DNA of 64,000 nt, taken from positions 558,001-622,000 of the forward strand of contig CAWHXF010000028.1 of assembly GCA_963833195.1 (NCBI GenBank). Reading direction: 5' to 3'. Positions 34,309 to 43,299 of this stretch are shown piece after piece (positions within the stretch are counted from its first letter, which is position 1; every line of letters starts with the position of its first letter). Made by a program: the position numbers and the translations under genes. Origin of the DNA: Granulosicoccus sp963833195 (GTDB taxonomy: Bacteria; Pseudomonadota; Gammaproteobacteria; Granulosicoccales; Granulosicoccaceae). The notes under the pieces were generated by a model. It saw nothing but the letters and a program-made list of their open reading frames with translations, was not told the DNA's origin and did not search any database.

Positions 34309-35515
34309 AAGACGGCGCCTCGTCGCGCTCGGCACCGCGGGCGGACAGGAAGTCGGCGACCGGTTCGAGCGCGGGCACGGCCCTGCAGACCGTGGCGATC
34401 GCGACGAGCACGGGCACCGCGATCAGCATGCCGACGATCGACCACAACCAGGCCCAGAACGCGATCGCGACGAAGACGACGACCTGGTTGAGCTTCAGTG
34501 CCCGTCCGAGGAAGTAGGGCGTGACGAACTGGCCCTCGATCGCGGTCAGCGCGTAGTAGGCGAGGCTCGGCAGGATGGCCAGCCAGATCCCGTCGAACGT
34601 CAGGAGCCCCACGATGAGTGCCAGTACGGAGCCCCCGATCGCGCCGACGTAGGGCACGTAGTTGAACAACCACCCCATGACGCCGAACAGCAGCGGGTCG
34701 GGCATGCCGAGCGCCCACATCGTCAGGCCGATGGCGACGCCCAGGCCGGCGTTGATGAGCGTGATGGTCAGCAGGTAGCGCGACAGCTGTCGCTCGATGT
34801 CGTGCGCGATCCGCACGGCGCGCCGCTTGTCGCGGAACCGCGGGATCACGTGCACGAGCTTCTCGTAGAACATGTCGCCCGAAGCGAGCAGGAAGAACAG
34901 CAGCACGAGGACCAGCACGAGCTGCACGCCGATCAGCGGGACCAGCGCCGCGACGCGTTCGATCGGCCCCGAGTCGGCGACGACGACGGCCGAGCGCTCC
35001 GCCGTGCCGGGAGCGGCGGCCGCCTTGACGTCCTCGACGACCTCGTCGATCGACTTGCCCGCGGAGCTCGCGCTCAGCGTCGCGCGGATGTCGCGAACGC
35101 GCTCCTCGAGCTGGCTACCGATCCGAGGCGCGTCGGCGACCCAGCCGGCGATCGGCGTGGCGAGCAGCAGCGTGACGATCAGCAGCAACGCAGCGATGCC
35201 GCCCACGATCGTCGCGGCCGCCCAGCCGACCGGCAGGCCGAGACGACACAGCGCTCGGCGAACCGGGCTGAAGACCAGCGCGAGCAGAAGGCCGAGCAGT
35301 ACGGGCGTCAGGAACGTCTTGGCGTAGGCGAAACCCGCGACGAGCAGCAGCAGGAAGACGCCGATCGCCGCCCAACTGGGCGGCCGACGCGTCCCGGCGA
35401 CGTTCTCGGCCGAAGCGTCGGCCGAAGCGGTGGATGGCATCGATCCCCGATCGTCGGTGTTCGAGGACGGCTCGTTGCCCCAACGTTCGACCGACGCTCG
35501 CGCCGGACCGCTCAT
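34307..35515 (-). CDS. AI-2E-family transporter (PerM-like)
   Basis: 402 residues from ATG 35515 (ATG 35440 is possible). About eight membrane helices with the family segment GWLFNYVPYVGAIGGSVLALIVG and PYFLGRALKLNQVVVF. These proteins are putative exporters or ion antiporters; the autoinducer-2 role is not general. The stop codon TAG is formed by the last bases of the MITE-like element, so its original C-terminus may have been replaced. The start overlaps a short upstream leader frame. Confidence 0.84.
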   Translation of the reverse strand: MSGPARASVERWGNEPSSNTDDRGSMPSTASADASAENVAGTRRPPSWAAIGVFLLLLVAGFAYAKTFLTPVLLGLLLALVFSPVRRALCRLGLPVGWAAATIVGGIAALLLIVTLLLATPIAGWVADAPRIGSQLEERVRDIRATLSASSAGKSIDEVVEDVKAAAAPGTAERSAVVVADSGPIERVAALVPLIGVQLVLVLVLLFFLLASGDMFYEKLVHVIPRFRDKRRAVRIAHDIERQLSRYLLTITLINAGLGVAIGLTMWALGMPDPLLFGVMGWLFNYVPYVGAIGGSVLALIVGLLTFDGIWLAILPSLAYYALTAIEGQFVTPYFLGRALKLNQVVVFVAIAFWAWLWSIVGMLIAVPVLVAIATVCRAVPALEPVADFLSARGAERDEAPS

Positions 35516-35556
35516 GCCCGTCCATTGCCGGCGTGCGCGTTGGAGGCGAGTGCCAT
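35512..35556 (-). CDS. Possible 14-codon leader peptide
   Basis: ATG 35556 has GGGAG five bases upstream, the strongest ribosome site in the region. The frame (MALASNAHAGNGRA) ends in a TGA that overlaps the transporter's ATG (ATGA). The transporter itself lacks a good ribosome site, so its translation may depend on ribosomes finishing this peptide. Confidence 0.45.
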   Translation of the reverse strand: MALASNAHAGNGRA

Positions 35557-35724
35557 GACTGCTCCCTTGGAAGATTCGCACCGTCGACCCGACCGACAGC
35601 CACCCGATCGCCCGACCCGGATCCTGCCTCGGAGGTGCGCTCGTCGCCCACGAGGTCGGCGGTGTTGCACCGCGCGTGGCAGGCTTTACAAACCCTCGAG
35701 CGTGTTCGGCCGGCGGGCCGATCC

Positions 35725-35865
35725 GTCCACGTCGTCGCCGACAGCGTCGTCACGCGCACCGATCACGATGAAAAGCCGCCCCGCGTCGACTACCGGCCGA
35801 GCGACTACGGCGCGACCCTTGTCCCGGTCCTCGACGGCATGGGCACGCGGGGGCAAGGCACACCT
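35725..35865 (+). pseudogene. Remnant of an HxlR-family regulator
   Basis: VVTRTDHDEKPPRVDYRPSDYG and ATLVPVLDGMGTRGQ match the wing and C-terminal helix of HxlR-type winged-helix regulators (compare EVPPRVEYxLTxxGxxLxPVLDAL). The N-terminal half is missing. The rest of the 424-base gap 35516-35939 holds only the leader peptide and nothing else recognised. Confidence 0.5.
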
Positions 35866-35939
35866 TCGACGCGTCGGCGATCGCGAGCGATCGGCTTGCC
35901 AGGAAGCCGCGCATGCCGCATGCGCAGGCACCTTCCGCC

Positions 35940-36527
35940 CTACGTCTCCGCCAGCCTTCCCGTCCACCGCGCAGCCGTCCCGTCGAGCCCTCGCGATGTG
36001 CCTCCGAACCTTTCCCGCACACGCAAGCCCGCCGTCTCGAACAAGCCGTCCAGCTCGTCCTCCCCGAAGTAGGTGTACCGCCGTCCGAGCGCATCGCGCC
36101 GCTCCCCCTCGCCCGCCTTCACCGACACGTAGAACGCACCGCCCGGACGCAGAGCGGTCCGCGCGGCGGCCAGATGCCGGGGCACGTCGGTCCGCGCCGC
36201 GTGCAGCAGGCTGAAGCTCGCCCAGACCCCCTCGTAGGCCGCGACGGCATCCAGATCGTCGAACGTCGCGACGCGCGCCGGCAGCCCGTGCTCGGCCACG
36301 GCGTGCGCCACCATCGCGGGCGTGGCGTCGACCGGATCGACGTCGAAGCCCAGGGACGCGAAGCGCGCGGCGTCGTGGCCCGGGCCGCAGCCCCAATCCA
36401 GCACCCGCCCGCTCGTGGGCAGTCGCGCCACGAAGGCGTCGAAGGGTGCCGTGTTCACCTGTCCCGTGAGCGCGGCGTAGTCGTCCACGCGTCTCGCGTA
36501 CACCGCGATGGTCTCGTCGTCGATCAT
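35940..36527 (-). CDS. Class I SAM-dependent methyltransferase
   Basis: 195 residues. Motif I is VLDWGCGPGHDAARFA; VDATPAMVAHA and WASFSLLHA follow. The short length and FYVSVKAGEGERRD region are typical of small-molecule methyltransferases. Substrate unknown. It is separated from the zeta-like gene by 30 bases and read in the same direction. Confidence 0.82.
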   Translation of the reverse strand: MIDDETIAVYARRVDDYAALTGQVNTAPFDAFVARLPTSGRVLDWGCGPGHDAARFASLGFDVDPVDATPAMVAHAVAEHGLPARVATFDDLDAVAAYEGVWASFSLLHAARTDVPRHLAAARTALRPGGAFYVSVKAGEGERRDALGRRYTYFGEDELDGLFETAGLRVRERFGGTSRGLDGTAARWTGRLAET

Positions 36528-36557
36528 GCGTGCGCTCCGGTGCGTCGTACCGCGACA

Positions 36558-38309
36558 TCATGGATCCCAGCGCCCGATCGTGTACCGCCGCTCCTGCCCG
36601 GCGTCGAACGCCGGTGGCCTGCGCTCCGGCGGGCAGCGCGAGCCGTCGTGCCCGAGCGCGCGCAGCGCGACCCGCGCGGCGGCGTCGTGCCCCATCGCCG
36701 CGAGCCGCGCGTCGTCCCACCACGAGAGTCTGCCGCGCTCCACGTGCGCGTAGACGCCCTCGTGGTCCGCGAAGCTCAGCGACGCGATGTCCGCCGCACA
36801 GCGGCGCAGGAAGTCGACGTTGGCATCCGCGACCAACTCGGCCGGATCCAGCACCTCGTCGGGCGTGCGGGCGTCCACGCGCACCTTCCTGAACCGGTCC
36901 ACGTCCAGCATGCGCTCGACGTCCAGCACGGTCATCGACCCGTTGCTGCCGAACGCCGCGGTGCGCGGTGTCTCTCCCGCGGGAACGCCGTTGTCCAGGA
37001 ACTCGAAGCGCACGGCGCGCTCCACGGCGTTCACCCACGCCAGGAACAGCGCGGGCATGCCCGTGAACGCCTCGACGTTGTGGTACAGCAGATCGTCCAC
37101 CGCCTTGAAGCGCCCCGTGGTCAGCCCGCGCTTCCACGCTCGCTCCACGGTCTCGGCCGGGGGCGTGATCATGAAGAACATGAACACGCGGTGGCCGAAC
37201 CGCGACAGCAGCCGACCGTCGGCCGTGCGCCCGCGCTCGGGCGCGAAGCTGTCGAAGCGGAAGCGGTCGATGAGCAGGTGCGACATGCGCCCGTCCGCGG
37301 CCTTCGCTGCCATGTATCGATCGAGCTTCCCGTCCACGATCTCGAGCTCGCGTCCCGTCAGCATGGCGCCGTAGCGACGCTCGGGTCCGAGCGACTCGTA
37401 CTCGAGCAGGTACTTCCGCCAGTAGTCCGGGCTGATGAGCGCGAAGTCCTCCCACGGAATGCCGAGCCGCGCGGCGAGCATCCGTTGCAGCGGCCGCGTG
37501 GTGCTCTTGCCCGAGGCCGACGCGCCCTTCACGTTCATGACGACGGGCTCGGCCTGCACGGGCAACCGGCGATAGCCTTCGGCGTCCACCGCGCGCTCGA
37601 AGATCGGCGCCACGAGTCGTGCGACGACATCGCTGCCGTGCGCGTTGCCGATCCGGTCCACGGCGAGGCGCTCGAGCAGCGCGGCGTCCGGCGCGAGCCG
37701 GCCGCGGTGCGCGAGCATGGACTCGACGATCTTCACGAGCGCGGCGAGGCAATCGCGCTCGAGCGGATCGGCGGTATCCGGCGCTTTCCAGGCCTCGAGC
37801 GCGCGGGACTCGGGCGGGACCTCGTCCGGCGCGGAAGGTGCGCGCCCGAACCACCGCGACCATGCGGAGCGAGGCGGCGGCGGCGGTGCGGGCGCGAAGA
37901 GCCGCTCGGCGAGCTCGCGCGCGACGAATTCCCGCGCCGCCGTGCGCACGTTCTCGAAGGCCGCGACGATGCCGGGCATCTCGGGTCGCACGTGCCGCTC
38001 GTGGATCGTGCGCACCATGCCCCGCAGGTTCAGTCCGAGCGTCTCGTAGCCGGGACCGTCGGGCACCGAGAGATCGGCGGTGACGCGCACGAGCAGCTCG
38101 TGCACGACGAGCCGCTCGGGCCGCAGCGCGGCGAGCTCCAGCGGGTCGAGCCCGACGAGGTCCGCGAGCTCCGCCGCGTCGGCGTAGGCGACACTCGCGT
38201 GCTCGGGTCGGAAGAGCGTGACGAGCGGGCGCAGCCGCGCGGGGATATCCGAGCCCAGGCCCGGGTTCCAGGCGCTGCCCTCGAGCTGATCCGGCGGGTT
38301 ACGGCTCAG
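36558..38309 (-). CDS. P-loop kinase with zeta-toxin-like domain, probable CTG start
   Basis: 583 residues. The N-terminal 240 residues are of unknown type. From about 255 a zeta-toxin/PNK-like domain begins with Walker A GASASGKSTTRPLQRML, then ISPDYWRKYLLEYE, LLIDRFRFDSFAP and MFFMITPPAETVERAW. Such domains phosphorylate small molecules, for example UDP-GlcNAc. There is no epsilon antitoxin beside it. Coherent protein sequence extends up to the tctA stop with no ATG, GTG or TTG; CTG at 38309 overlaps that stop (CTGA). The first conventional start (GTG in RLVVHELL) would lose about 65 residues. Confidence 0.68.
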   Translation of the reverse strand: MSRNPPDQLEGSAWNPGLGSDIPARLRPLVTLFRPEHASVAYADAAELADLVGLDPLELAALRPERLVVHELLVRVTADLSVPDGPGYETLGLNLRGMVRTIHERHVRPEMPGIVAAFENVRTAAREFVARELAERLFAPAPPPPPRSAWSRWFGRAPSAPDEVPPESRALEAWKAPDTADPLERDCLAALVKIVESMLAHRGRLAPDAALLERLAVDRIGNAHGSDVVARLVAPIFERAVDAEGYRRLPVQAEPVVMNVKGASASGKSTTRPLQRMLAARLGIPWEDFALISPDYWRKYLLEYESLGPERRYGAMLTGRELEIVDGKLDRYMAAKAADGRMSHLLIDRFRFDSFAPERGRTADGRLLSRFGHRVFMFFMITPPAETVERAWKRGLTTGRFKAVDDLLYHNVEAFTGMPALFLAWVNAVERAVRFEFLDNGVPAGETPRTAAFGSNGSMTVLDVERMLDVDRFRKVRVDARTPDEVLDPAELVADANVDFLRRCAADIASLSFADHEGVYAHVERGRLSWWDDARLAAMGHDAAARVALRALGHDGSRCPPERRPPAFDAGQERRYTIGRWDP

Positions 38310-39829
38310 GCGATGCTCGTCCGCGGACGCCTGCGCAGCCGATCGACCGCGAACTTGAACACCGGCAGCAGGATCAGGAGGATGGCGATGATCGTGATGG
38401 GTCCGGCGATGGGACGCGTGAAGAAGATCGACGGGTCCCCGGAGGACAGCAGCAGCGACTGGCGCAGCGTGGGCTCGGCGATGGGTCCGAGCACGATGGC
38501 GAGCACCGCGGGCGCCAGCGGATAGTCGAGCTTCCTGAGCACGTAGGCGCCGAGGCCGAAGCCGAGCATGAGCCACACGTCGTGCATGTCGCGCGTGGCC
38601 GCGTAGCCGCCGACGATCGAGAGCACGAAGATCACCGAGGCGAGCATGGTGAACGGCATGCGCAGCATCCAGATGAACAGCGGGATGAACGCCAGGTTCA
38701 CGACGAGCGCGAAGAAGTTCGACACGTAGAACGAGCCGATGAGGCCCCATACGAATTCGGGCTGGTCGACGAACAGCCGCGGCCCCGGCGTGAGCCCCCA
38801 GATGACCATGCCGCCGAGCAGGATGGCGGTGGTGGGCGAGCCCGGGATGCCGAGCGTGAGCATCGGCAGCATGGAGCCCGTGGAGGCGGAGTTGTTCGCG
38901 GCCTCGGGCGCCGCCACGCCGCCCGGGTGGCCCTTGCCGAACTCCTCGGGCCGCTTCGACGTGAGCTTCGCCACGCCGTAGGCCATGAGCGAGCCGGGGG
39001 TGGCGCCCGCGGCCGGCAGGATGCCGACGAAGAAGCCGAGGAAGGAGCCGATCATGGTGCCCTTCCAGCCGCGTCGGGTGGCGATCTTCGCGTCGTCCAC
39101 GGCGCCGCGAACCGTCATCTTCGTCTCGGTGGAGGTGATCTTGCCGCGCGTTGAATCGATGGTCCAGAGCATCTCGCCGATGCCGTAGACGCCGATGGCG
39201 AGCACCAGGAAGTTGATGCCGTGCAGGAAGCCGGAGATGTCGAAGAAGATCAGGCGCGGGGCGCCGGAGATCGCGTCGAAGCCCACGGTGGCCAGCACGA
39301 GTCCGAGGCAGATCGACAGGATGGTCTTCGGGATGTCGTCGCCGCCGAGCCCGACGAAGGTCGCGAACGCGAGCAGCATGAGCGCGAAGATCTCCGGAGG
39401 GCCGAAGCTCAGCGCCACGGAGGCGAGCACCGGGGCGAACGCGGTAAACAGCACGTTGGCCACCGTGCCGCCGACGAACGAGGCGATGGCGGCGGTGACG
39501 AGCGCGAGCCGCGCCTTGCCCTGCAGCGCGAGCGGCCGACCGTCGAAGGTGGTGGCCACCGCGGTGGAGGCGCCGGGGATGCCGAGCGTGATGGACGAGA
39601 TGGCGCCGCCGTACATCGCCCCGTAGTAGATGGCGGCCAGGAAGATGATGGCCGAACCCGGCGGCACGAGAAAGGTGATGGGCAGCAGGATCGCCACGCC
39701 GTTGACCGAGCCGAGCCCGGGCATGGCGCCGATGAACAGCCCGAGCGAGACGCCGCCGATGATCAGCGCAAGGTTCAGCGGTTGTATCGACAGCAGGAAG
39801 CCGTCGCCGAGCAGGCCGAGAATCTCCAT
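38306..39829 (-). CDS. tctA: Tripartite tricarboxylate transporter large permease TctA
   Basis: 507 residues, about 12 membrane helices. Diagnostic TctA segments are GLFIGAMPGLGSVNGVAILLP, GIPGASTAVATTFDG and the second GILPAAGATPGSLMAYG. It forms the channel of the TctABC importer for carboxylates. Upstream tctB ends ten bases away. Confidence 0.94.
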   Translation of the reverse strand: MEILGLLGDGFLLSIQPLNLALIIGGVSLGLFIGAMPGLGSVNGVAILLPITFLVPPGSAIIFLAAIYYGAMYGGAISSITLGIPGASTAVATTFDGRPLALQGKARLALVTAAIASFVGGTVANVLFTAFAPVLASVALSFGPPEIFALMLLAFATFVGLGGDDIPKTILSICLGLVLATVGFDAISGAPRLIFFDISGFLHGINFLVLAIGVYGIGEMLWTIDSTRGKITSTETKMTVRGAVDDAKIATRRGWKGTMIGSFLGFFVGILPAAGATPGSLMAYGVAKLTSKRPEEFGKGHPGGVAAPEAANNSASTGSMLPMLTLGIPGSPTTAILLGGMVIWGLTPGPRLFVDQPEFVWGLIGSFYVSNFFALVVNLAFIPLFIWMLRMPFTMLASVIFVLSIVGGYAATRDMHDVWLMLGFGLGAYVLRKLDYPLAPAVLAIVLGPIAEPTLRQSLLLSSGDPSIFFTRPIAGPITIIAILLILLPVFKFAVDRLRRRPRTSIA

Positions 39830-39839
39830 CAGTGCGCGC

Positions 39840-40343
39840 TCAGTAGATGATCGAGTAGAGCCAGTTGTACAGAGGCTCCGTGAACGGCAGCCCCTTCGGC
39901 ATCGTGATGCGCATCAGCCCTTCGAAGAAGAAGAAGAACAGCACCGGCAGCCCGAACGAGATCGTCAGCGTGACGCCCCAGGAATGGCGGCCGAGGAACT
40001 TCAGGTAGTAGAGGAGGAAGAGGCACATGGCGCCGTACATGGACACCACGTCGATGAGCGCCACGAACCCGAGCAGCCCGCCGCCGACGAGCACCAGCAT
40101 GCGCCGTCCGTAGCGATCGAACAGGGGTTCGGTCGAGCGCGCGGGCGGCGAGGTGCCGCGGATGCCGTTCCAGGCGATCACGCCCGTGCAGACGAGCATG
40201 ATCCCCGACAGCCAGAAGGGCCAGGCGCCTCCGCCCGGCCCCTCCCCGCGCACGTACCCGGTCTCGAGCTCCGAGCTCTTCCACATCAGGTAGATCGAGA
40301 ACAGGGCGAGCACGCCCGCCGTGGTGATTTCCGCTCGGCGCAT
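39840..40343 (-). CDS. tctB: Tripartite tricarboxylate transporter small permease TctB
   Basis: 167 residues with four membrane helices, the usual TctB architecture (GVLALFSIYLMWKS, PFWLSGIMLVCTGVIAW, LVLVGGGLLGFVALIDVV, SFGLPVLFFFFFEGLM). Its position between tctC and tctA supports the call. Confidence 0.88.
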   Translation of the reverse strand: MRRAEITTAGVLALFSIYLMWKSSELETGYVRGEGPGGGAWPFWLSGIMLVCTGVIAWNGIRGTSPPARSTEPLFDRYGRRMLVLVGGGLLGFVALIDVVSMYGAMCLFLLYYLKFLGRHSWGVTLTISFGLPVLFFFFFEGLMRITMPKGLPFTEPLYNWLYSIIY

Positions 40344-40381
40344 GCCGCCCCGTCTCCGCTACCGCTCGTGCGTGGACTCGA

Positions 40382-41354
40382 CTACTCGTCCATCTCCGAC
40401 AGGAGCTCCTCGTGTCGCTCGAGCTGAGTCTGCCAATACGCCTTCTGCTCCTCGGCGTCCATCCACAAGGGGGACAGGCTCTCGGAGGCCATGTAGCCCT
40501 GCCAGGCCTCGGTCTCGTAGATCTGCTGGAAGAGATCCTGGTAGTACGCTGCGGCCTCGTCCGACATGCCCGGCGCCCCGACCACGGCGCGCTGGTTGTA
40601 GTAGCTGAAGTCCTTGCCGAGCTCCTTCACGGTCGGGGTGTCCGCCACCATGTCGATGCGCTCGTCGGAGAACGACACGAGCGGCACCACGTCGCCGTTC
40701 TCGAAGAAGCCCTTGGCCTCGGCCGGGTTGTTGACCGAGGACATGATCTGCTGGCCGGCGAGATCCTTGGCCACGTCGCCGCCGCCCTGGTAGGGGATGT
40801 ACTTGATGGTCATGTCGTAGTTCTGCTCGAGCCAGGTGGTGACGAGCGAGTCCTCCTGGCCCTTGCCCGTGCCGCCCATGACCCAGCCGCCGTCGGCCTC
40901 GCTGGCCGCGGCCTGCCAGCCCTCGAAGTCGGTGATGCCGCGATCCGCATGCACCCACAGCACGAACGGATCGACCCCCATCATCGCGATGGGCGTGAAG
41001 TCCATGATGTCGATGCCGAGGTTCGGCTGGCGCAGCGGCGTCGTGAAGAACGAGTTCAGCGTCACGAGGATCGTGTGGTCGGGATCGTTCGTCCCGTTGC
41101 AGCGCGATCAGCGCCTCGGCGCCCGAGCCGCCGCCCTTGTTGTTCGGGATCAGCGGCCTGGGCGTCATGTCCTCCTGCTCGACCACCGACTGGATGAAGC
41201 GCGCGATCTGGTCCGCGCCGCCGCCGGCGCCCGCCATGATCACGAAGTCGATCGGCTTGGTCGGCTCCCACGCGTGGGCGCTGCCGGCGAACGCGCTGGC
41301 CGCCACGGCGGTCGCGCCGAGGGTGCTCGTCAAGAACGTCTTGTCGAATCTCAT
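40382..41354 (-). CDS. tctC: Tricarboxylate transporter substrate-binding protein TctC, one frameshift
   Basis: About 323 residues after correction. The N-terminal part has a signal peptide (LGATAVAASAFAGSAHA) and the Bug/TctC opening KPIDFVIMAGAGGGADQIAR. The frame breaks near 41093-41095, where a run of three C on the plus strand should be two; restoring LQRTNDPDHTILVTLNS joins the halves. The rest (NLGIDIMDFTPIAMMGVDPF, YIPYQGGGDVAKDLAGQQI) is typical. AGGAGAGAG lies six bases before the ATG. Ligand unknown; oxalate or another small carboxylate is plausible from the neighbouring genes. Confidence 0.88.
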
Positions 41355-41495
41355 CGAAATCTCTCTCCTACCGTTCCGGCCCGTACAGCCGTGGTCACGT
41401 GAGTGCGTCACGCCGCGCCCTGCGCGATCCGGGTACCCGGACCGATACTGCAACCTGCGGCCCCGCCGACGATCGCCGCCGGGGCCACCGGCGCG

Positions 41496-42371
41496 TCAAT
41501 GCACCAGGATCACCGGCAGCTTCGAGCGATCCACCACGTGCTGCGTGTTGCCGCCGAAGACGGTCTCGCGCTCGTGGCTCTGGCCGTACGCGCCCATGAT
41601 CAGCGTGTCCGCGCCGGCATCGGCGGCCTTCGCGAGCAACTCCCTGCCGACCTTCCTGCTGGCGTCGAAGCGCACGACGGTCGCCGTCACGCCGCGCTCG
41701 GCGAGGTAGCGCACCAGCGCGTCGGCGCCGGCGCCGTCGACCCCCGTGCCGCCCGTCAGGACGGTCACGGCGGTCGCACGCTCGACCAGCCCCAGCGTCA
41801 TCGCCACCGCGCGACTCGCCTCCACCGAGCCGTTCCACGCGATGGCCACGCGCTCGCAGAGCGTCTCGGGCGGGACGTCCGCGTGCGGGCACATCATCAC
41901 CGGGCGCCCGGTGTTGAACAGCGCCGCCTTCAGCGTGTTGGCGCCGAGGTTCCGGTCGACGTCCGGCTGCGCCACGCACACGAGATCCGCGAGCCGGCCG
42001 TGGCGCTTGATGACGTCGACCTGCCGGCCCGGCTCCTCGACCCAGATCACGTCGGTGTCCGCCGCAGCGGCGGTGGCATCGCCCACGCTCAGACCGCGCG
42101 CGGCGGCCAGGCGGACGACCTCGTCGCGCAGGCCCGCCTCCACCTGGTCCGCCACCGTGCGCGACTGCTGCAGGAGCAGCCGCTTCATGGCGGCCGGGAT
42201 GGGCACGCCGTACGGCATCATGTCCTCGGCGCGCGCGCGGCAGTGCGTCACCACGATGCGCGCGCCGTGGCGCTTCGCCACGGCGGCCGCGTGCGCGAAC
42301 ACGTTCTCGCCCTTGCCGTCGCCACGCACGGGCATGACGATGCGGCGGACCGAGCCTTGCGCGGCGCTCAT
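41496..42371 (-). CDS. Universal stress protein, tandem UspA domains
   Basis: 291 residues made of two Usp-like halves; the second is clearer (RVAIAWNGSVEASRAVAMTL, ADTLIMGAYGQSHERETVFGGNTQHVV). The first half has lost the usual glycine-rich nucleotide loop. The start overlaps the stop of the formyltransferase-like gene, so it belongs to the oxalate operon and may sense the stress that comes with it. Confidence 0.83.
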   Translation of the reverse strand: MSAAQGSVRRIVMPVRGDGKGENVFAHAAAVAKRHGARIVVTHCRARAEDMMPYGVPIPAAMKRLLLQQSRTVADQVEAGLRDEVVRLAAARGLSVGDATAAAADTDVIWVEEPGRQVDVIKRHGRLADLVCVAQPDVDRNLGANTLKAALFNTGRPVMMCPHADVPPETLCERVAIAWNGSVEASRAVAMTLGLVERATAVTVLTGGTGVDGAGADALVRYLAERGVTATVVRFDASRKVGRELLAKAADAGADTLIMGAYGQSHERETVFGGNTQHVVDRSKLPVILVH

Positions 42372-43291
42372 GCCTCGTCCCCGAGCACGTCGCCGACGGC
42401 GAGCCCGGCGGTCGACGCCCACTCGGCCGCGGCCACCTTCGCGCCGCCCGCGGGCTTGACGCGCTTGACGCGGATGCGACCGCCCACGGCCTGCACCTCG
42501 ACCCCCGCGTCCGATATCGCGCGCACGCGGCCCGCCACGCCGTCGCCCTCCGCGCGCTCGCAGTCGTAGACGCCGAGCTCTTCGCCGGCGTGCAGCGTCC
42601 ATGCACCCGGCGCGGGGTTGGTGCCGCGGATCAGGTCGTACACCTGCCCCACGGGGCGGTACCAGTCGATGCGCGCGTGCCGCTTCGTGCAGCGCCGCTC
42701 GTAGGTGGCGAGAGATTCGTCCTGCGGGGTGCGCGGCGGATCGCCCGAGCGATACAGCTCGCAGACCTCGAGCACCGAGTCCACCGCCGAGGGGTAGATC
42801 TTCTTGAAGTACAGGTCGATGACCGTGTCGTCGGGCGCGATGTCGACCTCGCGTTGCAGCACCACGTCGCCTTCGTCGAGCCCGTCGGTCGGGCGGAACC
42901 ACGAGTAGCCGGAGCGCGTCGCGCCCATGACGATCGGCCAGTTCACGGCCGACGGGCCGCGGTGCAGGGGCAGCAGGGAGGGGTGGAAGCAGACCGAGCC
43001 CATGGCCGGCGCGTCGCGCGCCGCCTCGGGCACGAACACGTTCACGAACGCCATGAGCATCAGATCCGCGGAGTGCGCCGCGAGCGCCTCGACGGTGGCC
43101 GGGTCGTCGAAGCTCGCGGGCTGGTGCACGGGGATGCCGCGCTCCTGCGCGAAGGCCTTGACGGGATCGACGTCGCGCCCGTCGCGGTCCGGCTCGCAGT
43201 AGACGGCCACGACCTCGTCGGTACCGGCGTCGAGCACCTTCGCCAGCGCGTCGCGCCCGAACGCCTGCTGACCCATGACGACGACGCGCAT
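42368..43291 (-). CDS. Formyltransferase/10-formyl-THF hydrolase-like protein
   Basis: 307 residues. It aligns by eye with the N-terminal hydrolase domain of 10-formyltetrahydrofolate dehydrogenase (ALDH1L1) rather than with Met-tRNA formyltransferase: FHPSLLPLHRGPSAVNWPI, DGLDEGDVVLQREVDIAPDDT, SLATYERRCTKRHARIDWYR and IRGTNPAPGAWT. The catalytic histidine (His103) and aspartate (Asp139) are present. It sits eight bases after frc and overlaps the usp gene. It may move or release a formyl group between folate and the formyl-CoA made by oxalate breakdown; this is inference. Confidence 0.8.
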   Translation of the reverse strand: MRVVVMGQQAFGRDALAKVLDAGTDEVVAVYCEPDRDGRDVDPVKAFAQERGIPVHQPASFDDPATVEALAAHSADLMLMAFVNVFVPEAARDAPAMGSVCFHPSLLPLHRGPSAVNWPIVMGATRSGYSWFRPTDGLDEGDVVLQREVDIAPDDTVIDLYFKKIYPSAVDSVLEVCELYRSGDPPRTPQDESLATYERRCTKRHARIDWYRPVGQVYDLIRGTNPAPGAWTLHAGEELGVYDCERAEGDGVAGRVRAISDAGVEVQAVGGRIRVKRVKPAGGAKVAAAEWASTAGLAVGDVLGDEA

Positions 43292-43299
43292 CGGCCGCG

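Noticed and set aside
42368..43291. Assignment as methionyl-tRNA formyltransferase (fmt)
   Set aside because: The middle and C-terminal motifs fit the formyl-THF dehydrogenase hydrolase domain, and the oxalate neighbourhood does not resemble the def-fmt locus.
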